Below the pieces are notes generated by a model. The model worked only from the letters and a program-made list of their open reading frames with translations. It made no database searches and had not been told where the DNA came from. From contig NZ_JACHGH010000006.1 of assembly GCF_014207435.1 (NCBI RefSeq), positions 124,001 to 188,000 on the forward strand: 64,000 nucleotides of DNA. The letters run 5' to 3'. Origin of the DNA: Salirhabdus euzebyi (lineage in GTDB: Bacteria; Bacillota; Bacilli; Bacillales; Alkalibacillaceae). This document shows, in pieces, positions 7,887 to 15,469 of this stretch. The stretch's first letter is position 1, and each line of letters starts with the position of its first letter. Position numbers and translations under genes: made by a program.

Positions 7887-9128
7887 ATGAAAGCAACAGA
7901 ACAAACGTTAAGAAAGTATGCAAAGCTTGCCATACATACAGGGGTAAATATTCAAAAAGGCCAAGCACTATTAATTAATGCTCCAATTGAAGGTGTTGAA
8001 TTTGTACGATATGTAGTAGAAGAAGCATACAATGCTGGTGCCGAAAACGTGCAAATTGATTGGAGTGACGATGTCATTTCTAGGTTGAAATTTGAAAATG
8101 AACCAATGAAGGTTTTAGAACATTTCCCGGAGTGGCGTGTACAAAAAATGAATGAACATGTGGAAAAAGGTGGAGCAGTCTTATCCGTATATGGTCCAAA
8201 TCCAGAATTACTAAAAGGGATTGACCCACAAAAACCAGCTGCAGCAAGTAAAGCAGCAGGCCAAGCCTTAGAAAAATATCGTAGCTTCATGATGAATGAC
8301 CGTGTACAATGGTCAATCGTTGCTATCCCGACACAAGGCTGGGTGAAGAAGGTATATCCTGATCTTAGTGTAGAAGAAGGTACTGAGCAGTTATGGGAAC
8401 AAATCTTTAAAATCGTCCGTGTAGATAAAGAGGATCCAATTGCAGAATGGGCTAAGCACAATGAAACGTTACGTAAAGCTCGTGAAGTGTTAAACGCAAA
8501 ACAATATAAAAAATTAATCTACAGTGCACCAGGCACAGATTTAACAATAGAACTGCCTGAAAATCACATTTGGCACGGGGGTTCTGCGAAAGCAGAAACA
8601 GGTGCAACGTTTAATCCGAATATGCCAACAGAGGAAGTTTTCACAATGCCTCATAAAGATCGGATTAACGGTACGGTAAGAAGCACGAAGCCATTAAATT
8701 ACCATGGTAACTTAATTGAGAATTTCAGTTTAACGTTTAAAGATGGAAAAGTAGTAGACTATACTGCTGAAGCGGGCTATGAAACGTTAAAGCAATTATT
8801 AGATACAGATGAAGGCTCTAAATCACTAGGTGAAGTAGCCTTAGTACCACATACTTCTCCAGTTTCTCAAGCTAATGTTGTGTTCTTTAACACGTTATTT
8901 GATGAAAATGCCTCTTGCCACTTAGCTTTAGGTGAAGCTTATCCTACAAATATTAAGGATGGAGCAAAATTATCTAAGGAAGAGCTTAATGAGCGAGGAG
9001 CAAACACTAGCTTGAACCATGAGGATTTCATGATTGGATCAGCTGAATTAGATATTGATGCAGAAACAAAGGATGGAAAAATAGAACCAATTTTCCGTAA
9101 AGGAAATTGGGCTATAGATTTAGGATAA
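7887..9128 (+). CDS. ampS: M29-family metallo-aminopeptidase (AmpS/PepS type)
   Basis: 413 aa, the normal length for the family. Landmarks are NMPTEEVFTMPHKD (about 249-262), a metal-binding Glu/His region, EVALVPHTSPVSQ (about 317-329), and ASCHLALGEAYPTN followed by LNHEDFMIGS near the C-terminus, which supply the other metal ligands of M29 peptidases. The family removes N-terminal residues from peptides in the cytoplasm. It has a GAAGGGGG ribosome binding site and stands alone between two terminators. Confidence 0.9.
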   Translation: MKATEQTLRKYAKLAIHTGVNIQKGQALLINAPIEGVEFVRYVVEEAYNAGAENVQIDWSDDVISRLKFENEPMKVLEHFPEWRVQKMNEHVEKGGAVLSVYGPNPELLKGIDPQKPAAASKAAGQALEKYRSFMMNDRVQWSIVAIPTQGWVKKVYPDLSVEEGTEQLWEQIFKIVRVDKEDPIAEWAKHNETLRKAREVLNAKQYKKLIYSAPGTDLTIELPENHIWHGGSAKAETGATFNPNMPTEEVFTMPHKDRINGTVRSTKPLNYHGNLIENFSLTFKDGKVVDYTAEAGYETLKQLLDTDEGSKSLGEVALVPHTSPVSQANVVFFNTLFDENASCHLALGEAYPTNIKDGAKLSKEELNERGANTSLNHEDFMIGSAELDIDAETKDGKIEPIFRKGNWAIDLG

Positions 9129-9130
9129 AG

Positions 9131-9159
9131 AAAAAAGCTGCCGGTTGGCAGCTTTTTTT
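9131..9159 (+). terminator. Intrinsic terminator after ampS
   Basis: AAAAAAGCTGCC (9131-9142) pairs with GGCAGCTTTTTT, separated by a GGTT tetraloop and ending in a seven-T run. Confidence 0.9.
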
Positions 9160-9170
9160 GTTGATTTAAA

Positions 9171-9317
9171 GATTCAATGGAGCGAATTGCTGATTCAAAT
9201 GAAAGAATTAAAAGTTCACATGAAAGAATTAAAGGTTCACATGAATTAATTGAAGGTTCAGGTGACCGAATTAAAGGTTCAAGTAAAGGAATTGCAGACT
9301 CAATGAAATTATTCGCA
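9171..9317 (+). repeat. 21-nt tandem repeat array, seven degenerate units
   Basis: Seven consecutive 21-base units start at 9171, 9192, 9213, 9234, 9255, 9276 and 9297. The shared pattern is GRTTCAnATGAAAGAATTRAA; units 2 and 3 are nearly identical and the ends are more diverged. The unit keeps the reading frame, so one frame encodes a heptad D/S-S-x-E-R-I-K. It lies between the ampS terminator and the converging wall-hydrolase gene. Confidence 0.85.
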
Positions 9318-9371
9318 AATAGATCAAATTATGGCAAATTTAAAGGATTAAAAGTATTTCTTCGCTCCTAA
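9177..9371 (+). CDS. Possible heptad-repeat small protein encoded by the 21-nt array
   Basis: A 64-aa open frame (units such as NERIKSS, HERIKGS, GDRIKGS) that reads through the 21-nt array and ends inside the 3' end of the opposite-strand wall-hydrolase gene. There is no ribosome binding site in front of the ATG (the upstream bases are the ampS terminator) and no recognisable domain. The heptads could form an amphipathic helix, but the frame may simply be a by-product of a 21-base repeat. Treat as doubtful. Confidence 0.2.
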   Translation: MERIADSNERIKSSHERIKGSHELIEGSGDRIKGSSKGIADSMKLFANRSNYGKFKGLKVFLRS

Positions 9372-10286
9372 ATAGCGTTGTTTCCAGTAAGAGTTATCCA
9401 TTGAACTAATGGTAATTCCATTTGAGCTACTTGCATGAATAAATTGATTATTTCCTAAATAAAGTCCAGCATGTGAAGCGCCAGGTTTATACGTTTCAAA
9501 GAATACTAGGTCACCAACACGTGGTGATGTAATAGATGAACCTGCATCATAGATAGATGCTACAGTTCTAGGAATTGAAATACCATTTTGAGCGAATACA
9601 TAGTTTAGGAATCCACTACAATCAAAACCAGCAGGAGTACTTCCGCCCCAAACATAAGGAGTTCCAATATGCTGTTTCGCATCAGCAATAATGTCGTCTA
9701 CTAAGCTAGTTTTAGCTGGTTCAGGTGTACTTGATTGGCTAGCTTGTAATTTTAATGTTTGCCCTATACGAATAACGTTACTAGAAAGACCATTCCACTG
9801 TTTAATTTGGTTAACCGTAACATTGTGTTGACGGCTAATCGACCATAGTGAATCTCCAGATTTTACTGTATAGCTAGTTGCGGTAGTAGTTGACCCGCCT
9901 GTAGACCCTGAAGAAGCTTGTCCAGAAATGCTTATCTTTTGACCGACATAAATAGCATTAGAAGAAAGGTTATTTAAATTTTTAATAGTTTGTACAGTTG
10001 TGTTGTATTGGCGGCTAATGGACCACAATGTATCACCCGATCCAACTGTATGTGTACGGTTAGTTACAGTTGCAGTTGGTATGTTAATAGATTGTCCAAC
10101 ATAAATATTATTAGTACTTAGTCCATTTGCAGATTTGATTTTATCTACTGAAACGTTGTATTGTTTCGATAGGCCCCATAAAGTGTCACCCGATTTTACT
10201 GTTACCGTATCGGCACTTGCCACTGTACCAAATGCAAGGGAAGCAGTTAGGCCAGCAGCTATAATCATAGATTTACGAAATTTCAT
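9348..10286 (-). CDS. LysM-NlpC/P60 D,L-endopeptidase (LytE-like cell wall hydrolase)
   Basis: 312 aa with a Sec signal peptide ending near residue 25 (VASADT), three LysM domains (about 27-70, 79-122 and 140-182; each starts H/Y-T/V-V-x-S-G-D-T/S-L-W), a short Ser/Thr linker, and an NlpC/P60 domain from about 195. Catalytic residues are visible: Cys in GFDCSGF, His in SHAGLYLG and His in FIHASSS. LysM binds peptidoglycan and the catalytic domain cuts the D-Glu-mDAP bond during growth or separation. Three LysM domains and the length match LytE better than LytF or CwlS. AGGAGGG lies six bases before the ATG. Confidence 0.9.
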   Translation of the reverse strand: MKFRKSMIIAAGLTASLAFGTVASADTVTVKSGDTLWGLSKQYNVSVDKIKSANGLSTNNIYVGQSINIPTATVTNRTHTVGSGDTLWSISRQYNTTVQTIKNLNNLSSNAIYVGQKISISGQASSGSTGGSTTTATSYTVKSGDSLWSISRQHNVTVNQIKQWNGLSSNVIRIGQTLKLQASQSSTPEPAKTSLVDDIIADAKQHIGTPYVWGGSTPAGFDCSGFLNYVFAQNGISIPRTVASIYDAGSSITSPRVGDLVFFETYKPGASHAGLYLGNNQFIHASSSNGITISSMDNSYWKQRYLGAKKYF

Positions 10287-10375
10287 GATAATTCCCTCCT
10301 GTTGTTGTTTTTCGTGTTGCTTATCGTAAATAAATAGTAACAGAAATTAAGCAGAAAACAGGTGGGAAGTAATGG

Positions 10376-10414
10376 CAACAAAAATAACCCCTTGCCGTTC
10401 TAAGGCTAAGGGGT
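10376..10414 (-). terminator. Terminator of the YjiH-type gene
   Basis: Read on the minus strand, ACCCCTTAGCC pairs with GGCAAGGGGT (one bulge) and is followed by TATTTTTG. Confidence 0.75.
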
Positions 10415-10439
10415 ATATTACAATTATGTTTCAATCCTT

Positions 10440-11798
10440 TTAGAAGATAAAATGTGCAATAAGCACAATGATTGGAAGTGTAATAATGGTTCGGAGTAAG
10501 AAAATCATAAATAAGTGACCTAAATTGACTGGAATTTTAGATCCTAAAATCAACCCACCAACCTCAGACATGTAAATTAGCTGGGAGACAGATAAACACG
10601 CAATAACAAAACGTGTGAGTTCACTTTCAGCAGTTGAAATGAGGATTGCGGGTAAAAACATATCAGCAAAGCCGATCAGAATTGTTTCGGAAGCTTGCTG
10701 TGCCTCTGGTAACTGCATCAATTCTAATAGCGGTATAAACGGAACCCCAAGCCATTGGAAGATAGGTGTATATTCAGCAAGAACTAATGCCACGGTTCCA
10801 AATGCCATCACAACAGGAGCTACACCCATCCACATATCCAATACATTTTGAGAACCTTCTCTAAAAAAAGTGCCGATACCATCACTCTTGGAAGCTCGTT
10901 TAACGGCCAATCGATAGCCCCAGCTAAAAGTGTTATGTTCAGCAGGGATTTCTTCTGTAATTTTGTCCTGTTTTTCATCAAGATACGTATCTTTAATTCT
11001 TGATAATGGTGGAATTCTTGGCATGATCAGTGCAGCAATAATCCCAGCTGCTAATACGGTTAAATAAAAAGGTACAAACATATGACCAAGACCAACCTCA
11101 TTAATGATGACCAAACTAAAAGTGATAGAAACAACGGAAAAAGTTGTACCGATTACAGCTGCTTCCCTTTTCGTATAGTAGCCTTGTTCATATTGCTTAC
11201 TCGTTAAAAGGACTCCAATTGTACCGTCACCTAACCAGGAGGCTAGATTATCAATGGAGGAACGTCCAGGTAAAGTAAATAACGGGCGCATAACCTTTTG
11301 TAATAATGTCCCAAAAAGCTCCAATAAACCAAAATTTAATAGTAAAGGCAGCAACATACCGGCAAATAAAAAAACAGCAAACAGTACATGAAGTAGACTG
11401 CCTAACAATAACCCGCCCGTGTATTCAGAATAAATAGCTTCAGGTCCAATTTGAAAAAATGTTAAAAGAGCAAAAACAGCCCCAAATACCCTTACAATTA
11501 CCCAAAACCAAGACACGTTTAACAGGTTATTCACAAATGAAGGCTTTCGAAAAACATCGATAGGTGAATGATGAAGAAATTTCGCAACAAGTGTTAAAAT
11601 GGCTGTTCCTGTAATAATAATTGTCATTATTGCCGTTAATTGGTTAGCTAATATTCCTTGTAACCAACTGGAAAGAATAGCAATAGGAATAGTAATTTCA
11701 CCGTTATAAGGTATTGGTACAATAAAAAAGATTATGCCTATTAAGGAAGGTATAATGAATTTTAATTGGTTATCTAAAGAAAAAATCTTATCCTTCAC
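10440..11798 (-). CDS. YjiH-family membrane protein with nucleoside-gate domains
   Basis: 452 aa, about ten hydrophobic spans. WLGDGTIGVLLTSKQYEQG (about 190-208) and the later IGFADMFLPAILIS block are typical of the gate domain found in nucleoside transporters, spore-maturation proteins and YjiH proteins. The transported solute is not known to me. The start is GTG at 11798, with AAAGGAGTGG eight bases upstream. It is monocistronic, with a terminator at 10376-10414. Confidence 0.75.
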   Translation of the reverse strand: MKDKIFSLDNQLKFIIPSLIGIIFFIVPIPYNGEITIPIAILSSWLQGILANQLTAIMTIIITGTAILTLVAKFLHHSPIDVFRKPSFVNNLLNVSWFWVIVRVFGAVFALLTFFQIGPEAIYSEYTGGLLLGSLLHVLFAVFLFAGMLLPLLLNFGLLELFGTLLQKVMRPLFTLPGRSSIDNLASWLGDGTIGVLLTSKQYEQGYYTKREAAVIGTTFSVVSITFSLVIINEVGLGHMFVPFYLTVLAAGIIAALIMPRIPPLSRIKDTYLDEKQDKITEEIPAEHNTFSWGYRLAVKRASKSDGIGTFFREGSQNVLDMWMGVAPVVMAFGTVALVLAEYTPIFQWLGVPFIPLLELMQLPEAQQASETILIGFADMFLPAILISTAESELTRFVIACLSVSQLIYMSEVGGLILGSKIPVNLGHLFMIFLLRTIITLPIIVLIAHFIF

Positions 11799-12016
11799 AA
11801 ATATCCACTCCTTTACTAGAATGCTTTTCTTAGAATAAACAAAAGAGCATTATCGTACTCATGAATTTTTATTTACATAAATAAATACCCAATTCAGAGA
11901 GAAATTAAAATTTATTTATCGACTTATACAGTTAGGATGAACCTAATTCTAATAAAAACCGACAAAAACCCATTGTCATATTATTATAAAAATTTACAAA
12001 AAAATTGTTAAAGATA

Positions 12017-12045
12017 TCCACAAATTACTAACAAAGATGTATAAT
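12017..12045 (+). promoter_or_regulatory. Probable sigma-A promoter of the 46-aa gene
   Basis: TATAAT at 12040-12045 with TCCACA at 12017-12022 (17-base spacer). The -10 is perfect and the -35 is weak. Confidence 0.5.
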
Positions 12046-12080
12046 GGTAGGGGATTGGTATTTTTGTAAGGGGGAAAAGC

Positions 12081-12221
12081 ATGAATACCACTATTGATTT
12101 GGAAAGACTCGTAATTGAGTTTGAGACGAAGTTGAATCGAGAACTTAATAAGCGAGAATGGGAGTTTCTCACCTGGGTACATAATAAACATAAGGAAAAT
12201 CTTATAGAAAAGTCCGTTTAA
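12081..12221 (+). CDS. Unrecognised 46-aa hydrophilic protein
   Basis: An ATG with a strong AAGGGGG site eight bases upstream opens a 46-codon frame beginning MNTTIDLERLVIEFETKLN and containing NKREWEFLTW. It ends just before a strong terminator, and a good -10 box lies 36 bases upstream of the start, so promoter, RBS, frame and terminator form a complete transcription unit. The product is charged and helical with no signal or membrane segment. I do not recognise the family. It has the look of the small regulatory or sporulation proteins of Bacillus. Confidence 0.7.
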   Translation: MNTTIDLERLVIEFETKLNRELNKREWEFLTWVHNKHKENLIEKSV

Positions 12222-12245
12222 CGGTTTATTTTTCTATAAGGGGGG

Positions 12246-12274
12246 CACCTTGTCAGCGGACAAGGTGTTTTTTT
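12246..12274 (+). terminator. Intrinsic terminator after the 46-aa gene
   Basis: CACCTTGTC (12246-12254), loop AGCG, GACAAGGTG (12259-12267), then seven T. Confidence 0.92.
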
Positions 12275-12283
12275 GTGTTTAAA

Positions 12284-12367
12284 AAAGTTTAACTTTGTTA
12301 AAGGATCAAAGTATAAAAAAACTAAGGCTTTCGCCATAAGAACTTGACGACAATTAGTTTTTCTAAT
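12284..12367 (+). repeat. Dispersed ~85-nt hairpin element, copy A
   Basis: This segment, starting AAAGTTTAACTTTGTTAAAG, is repeated almost exactly at 63203-63289. Within it AAAAACTAA pairs with TTAGTTTTT, enclosing a GGC-TTTC-GCC mini-hairpin. It lies just upstream of the NhaC-type antiporter gene, in the same orientation; the other copy lies upstream of rho. Confidence 0.85.
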
Positions 12368-12452
12368 TTTTGTAAAGTCAAAAAGGAAATCTTGTATAGT
12401 TAACGAAAATTTTCACAACATAACAGGAGACTACAAAGAAAGGATAATGAAT

Positions 12453-13856
12453 ATGGATTGGCTTGCAATAGTTCCTTTTATTGTTGTAATTATCGTAGCA
12501 GTTTGGACGAAACAAGTAATTCCGAGCTTATTTTTAGGTGTCTTATCAGCGGGATATTTAGCCGAAATGCACTGGCTAAATGGTTTGACTGCTACCCTTC
12601 GATTTGTTGTAGAAAGTTTATCAGATCCAAATAACTTGAAAATCATTATCTTTTTATATATTTTTGCTGCATTAGTTGGTCTTATGAAAATGTCAGGCGG
12701 TATTAAAGGATTTGTTAAGACGGCTTCCTCTAGAGTAAATAGTAAAAGGAGCGCTATCTTCCTTACGTGGTTGTCTGCTCTTGGTACTTTTGCAGCACCT
12801 AGTTTTCGAATAGTCACGATTGCACCAGTTATGAAGGCGATGAGAAAAAAAGTAAAGATGTCTAAAGAGGAATTAGGCTTTATTATTGAGACAACAGCTA
12901 CACCTTTAATTGTAATTATTCCTGTGGCAACCGCTTTTGTTGGTTATATGACCTCTGTTATAGAATTATCTATCCATCAAGCTGGAACGAATAATGATGC
13001 TTATAGTTTATTTTTAAATAGTATTCCATTTAACTTTTTTGCCTTTGCGATGCTAGCAACTGGGATATATTATGCATTTTTTCATCGCGCAAAGGATCCA
13101 GTTAATGTGGAAGAGGATACAGAAGATCACGGAGAAGAGGAGTGGGTAGATTGTCACCCGGCAGTAGCAAAGGACTTGCCTGCTAAACCGCTAAACTTAC
13201 TACTTCCTTTAGTTAGTATCATCGGTTTAACGTTCTTTTTTATGTACGTATTAGGGTTAGAAAGTGGAACGAGAGGATTAGAGGTTTTCCTTGAAGCAAA
13301 CGTATTGGATGCAATGGTTTTAGGATTACTTCTAACCATGATTTGGCTCGTTATTTCCTTATTAAGAGAGCATAAATTATCCAATATGATTCGATACCTC
13401 ATTGATGGTGGAAACGACATGATGAGTGTTATCGTTCTTCTAACACTTGTATGGGCATTAAGTGTAGGTTCAGAGGAGTTGAAGTTTGCTGATGTAGTCT
13501 CCTCCTCGTTAGCTTGGATACCACCATCCTTTGTAGCAGGGTTATTGTTTATCGTAGGTTGCTTGTTATCATATTTTATTGGTTCTGCTTGGGGGACGTG
13601 GGGTATTTTAATGCCTGTAGGTGTATCATTGGCAACAGTTGCTGGCGTTGACCTAGCATTTGTCATTGGTGCCGTTTTTGCTAGTGGTACGTTTGGTGCC
13701 TTTGCTTCTCCATTAAGTGATGACACGAATACAACGGCAGGAATTTTAGATTTAAACCCAATGGATTATGCTAAATTCAAGTTGAAACCTGCACTTGTAG
13801 CTGCAACCATTGCAGCTATCTTGTTCTTTGTATTACCTTTCTTCCTCGATCTTTAA
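12453..13856 (+). CDS. NhaC-family Na+/H+ antiporter-like membrane protein
   Basis: 467 aa from this start, with about eleven membrane spans. TFAAPSFRIVTIAPVMKAM and, near the C-terminus, GSAWGTWGILMPVGVSLA and FASPLSDDTNTTA are characteristic NhaC/ion-transporter motifs, including the conserved SDDT. The family exchanges Na+ for protons or amino acids across the membrane. I prefer ATG 12453 over ATG 12447 because the AAAGGA site ends only two bases before 12447 but eight before 12453. The ~85-nt repeat element lies in its leader or promoter zone. Substrate is not certain. Confidence 0.8.
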   Translation: MDWLAIVPFIVVIIVAVWTKQVIPSLFLGVLSAGYLAEMHWLNGLTATLRFVVESLSDPNNLKIIIFLYIFAALVGLMKMSGGIKGFVKTASSRVNSKRSAIFLTWLSALGTFAAPSFRIVTIAPVMKAMRKKVKMSKEELGFIIETTATPLIVIIPVATAFVGYMTSVIELSIHQAGTNNDAYSLFLNSIPFNFFAFAMLATGIYYAFFHRAKDPVNVEEDTEDHGEEEWVDCHPAVAKDLPAKPLNLLLPLVSIIGLTFFFMYVLGLESGTRGLEVFLEANVLDAMVLGLLLTMIWLVISLLREHKLSNMIRYLIDGGNDMMSVIVLLTLVWALSVGSEELKFADVVSSSLAWIPPSFVAGLLFIVGCLLSYFIGSAWGTWGILMPVGVSLATVAGVDLAFVIGAVFASGTFGAFASPLSDDTNTTAGILDLNPMDYAKFKLKPALVAATIAAILFFVLPFFLDL

Positions 13857-13860
13857 TATA

Positions 13861-13888
13861 AAAAAGCCGTCTTAATGGACGGCTTTTT
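13861..13888. terminator. Bidirectional terminator between convergent genes
   Basis: AAAAAGCCGTC (13861-13871) pairs exactly with GACGGCTTTTT (13878-13888). The loop holds the stop codon of the minus-strand acyl-CoA dehydrogenase, so on that strand the 5' arm of the terminator is coding sequence. Confidence 0.9.
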
Positions 13889-15074
13889 CTTCCTGCCAAG
13901 CAGGGAGCATTTTATTTAAAGTTTTATCTTCTCTGTAACCAAGCGCATATTCTGCCTGCATAATGGTATGAATTTCTCTCGTTCCTTCATATATAACAGG
14001 TGCCTTTGAATTTCTTAGAAATCGTTCTACCGGATATTCGTTTGAATACCCATAAGCACCGTGAATTTGTACGGCATCATCCGCTGCCTTATTGGCAATA
14101 TCACACGCTTGCCATTTTGCCAAAGAAGTCTCTCTCGTATTTCTCTTTCCTTGATTTTTTAACTCTCCCGCCCGGTATACGAGTAAACGACTTATTTGAA
14201 GTCCTGCTTCCATGTTCGCAATCATTTGTTGTACTAATTGATGACGTCCAATTTCTTTTCCAAAAGTTTTGCGTTCGTGACAATAGTTCACGCTAGCCTC
14301 CAAACAAGCCATAGTAAGACCACAAGCACCTGCTGCTACGGTAAATCTACCGTTATCTAGAGCAGACATAGCAATTTTAAAGCCTTCACCTTCTTCGCCG
14401 AGTAAGTTTTCCACCGGTACTTTGACATGATCAAAAAATAACTCACCCGTATTCCCTGCTCGAATACCGAGTTTACCTTTAGTTGCCTTTGAGGAAAAAC
14501 CAGGCATCTCACGTTCTACAATGAACGCTGATATACCATGGTGTTTTTTACTTTTATCTGTGTAAGCAAAAACAATAAAATTATCAGCAGTATCACATAA
14601 AGAAATCCATGTTTTTTGTCCATTTAGTACATAATAATTGCCTTCTCTGACAGCGGTGGTTTGAAGACTGGCTACATCTGATCCTGCATTTGGTTCTGTT
14701 AATCCGAAAGCACCAATTTTGTCTCCTTTTGCTTGAGGGACTAAGTATTTTTTCTTTTGTTCTTCATTTCCCCATTGCAAAAGAGTCATACTGTTTAGTC
14801 CTGTATGTACAGAAACAGCTGTGCGAAAAGCAGTATCACCCCGCTCCAACTCTTCACAAACGATAGCCAAAGCGTTGTAATCCATTCCGCTTCCTCCATA
14901 TTCTTCAGGGATGCAAACACCCATTAAGCCAAGGTCTGCAAGTTTAACATAAATACTTTCATCAAAAGCGCCCTTTACATCCCAGTCCTTTATGTAAGGA
15001 TTAATTTCCTGGTCAACAAAGCTTCGAACAGTTTGGCGCAAAAGGATCTGTTCTTCCGAAAAATCAAAATTCAT
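13872..15074 (-). CDS. Acyl-CoA dehydrogenase
   Basis: 400 aa, standard length for the family. FGLTEPNAGSDVAS (about 125-138) and WISLCDTADNFIVFA (about 160) are FAD/substrate contacts, [12 protein letters not shown] is the mid-domain, and APVIYEGTREIH near residue 370 carries the catalytic Glu. It oxidises acyl-CoA to enoyl-CoA and passes electrons to ETF. I start at ATG 15074 (MNFDFSEEQ) because AAGGAGATG is seven to fifteen bases upstream; the longer frame to 15146 has no RBS and crosses the leader hairpin. The chain-length class is unclear. Confidence 0.9.
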   Translation of the reverse strand: MNFDFSEEQILLRQTVRSFVDQEINPYIKDWDVKGAFDESIYVKLADLGLMGVCIPEEYGGSGMDYNALAIVCEELERGDTAFRTAVSVHTGLNSMTLLQWGNEEQKKKYLVPQAKGDKIGAFGLTEPNAGSDVASLQTTAVREGNYYVLNGQKTWISLCDTADNFIVFAYTDKSKKHHGISAFIVEREMPGFSSKATKGKLGIRAGNTGELFFDHVKVPVENLLGEEGEGFKIAMSALDNGRFTVAAGACGLTMACLEASVNYCHERKTFGKEIGRHQLVQQMIANMEAGLQISRLLVYRAGELKNQGKRNTRETSLAKWQACDIANKAADDAVQIHGAYGYSNEYPVERFLRNSKAPVIYEGTREIHTIMQAEYALGYREDKTLNKMLPAWQEEKAVH

Positions 15075-15104
15075 AAAATCATCTCCTTGAAAATAAAATA
15101 GTAA

Positions 15105-15156
15105 AGCCAGTTGCACGTAGCTCCTATGTGAGGTGATAGGATACATGCAACTGGCT
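15105..15156 (-). promoter_or_regulatory. Long leader hairpin before the acyl-CoA dehydrogenase gene
   Basis: On the minus strand AGCCAGTTGCATGTA pairs with TACGTGCAACTGGCT (15 pairs, one T-G), and inside it TCCTAT pairs with ATAGGA. The 3' arm is followed by TTTACTATTTTATTTTC and then the ribosome binding site. It could act as an attenuator or a transcript-stabilising structure. Confidence 0.6.
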
Positions 15157-15304
15157 AGACTGATAGCTCACCACTTTGGTTTATTTTAACAAGACTGGAC
15201 AACGATGAATTTAACTTCTATCTTCATTTTATCATGGCCTAGAAGTCTAGGAAACAATGTGAGAAGAGGTCTTGCTATAAAATTATGCAGAGGGGGAGGA
15301 ACAA

Positions 15305-15337
15305 ATGCTAAAGTTAACTAAATTTTCAATCTATTGA
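15305..15337 (+). CDS. Possible 10-codon minigene upstream of artP
   Basis: A strong GGGGGAGGAAC site lies just before ATG 15305, which encodes MLKLTKFSIY and then stops at TGA. The stop lies in an inverted repeat (TTTTCAA at 15323-15329, TTGAAAA at 15334-15340). It may be a leader peptide or a decayed gene start. It lies upstream of the artP promoter, so it is not in the artP leader made from that promoter. Confidence 0.25.
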   Translation: MLKLTKFSIY

Positions 15338-15348
15338 AAACGGTTAAA
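15335..15348 (+). promoter_or_regulatory. Candidate CcpA cre site upstream of artP
   Basis: TGAAAACGGTTAAA matches 13 of 14 positions of the cre consensus TGWAANCGNTNWCA. It lies about 43 bases upstream of the -35 box of the artP promoter. Confidence 0.45.
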
Positions 15349-15390
15349 TAGCATAAATATACAAAAAACAACTTTTTTATTCATAAATAC

Positions 15391-15418
15391 TTTACTTTTA
15401 TACAAATGGATGTATAAT
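15391..15418 (+). promoter_or_regulatory. Sigma-A promoter of the artPQR operon
   Basis: TTTACT (15391-15396), 16-base spacer, TATAAT (15413-15418). A downstream TGAATAATTATACTTA (15431-15446) and an upstream TTATTCATAAATA (15378-15390) resemble degenerate ARG boxes, which would place an AhrC-type arginine repressor on the promoter. Confidence 0.7.
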
Positions 15419-15469
15419 AATAAAATGCAATGAATAATTATACTTACTTAATTCGGGGGGATTTTAAAA

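Noticed and set aside
9171-9317. CRISPR-like short repeats
   Set aside because: 21-nt units abut with no spacers and keep a reading frame.
13154-13726. 190-aa minus-strand frame inside the NhaC-type gene
   Set aside because: Antisense to conserved transporter motifs, no RBS and low-complexity composition.
15075-15146. N-terminal extension of the acyl-CoA dehydrogenase
   Set aside because: It crosses the leader hairpin and places the strong ribosome binding site inside the gene; the family starts at MNFDFSEEQ.
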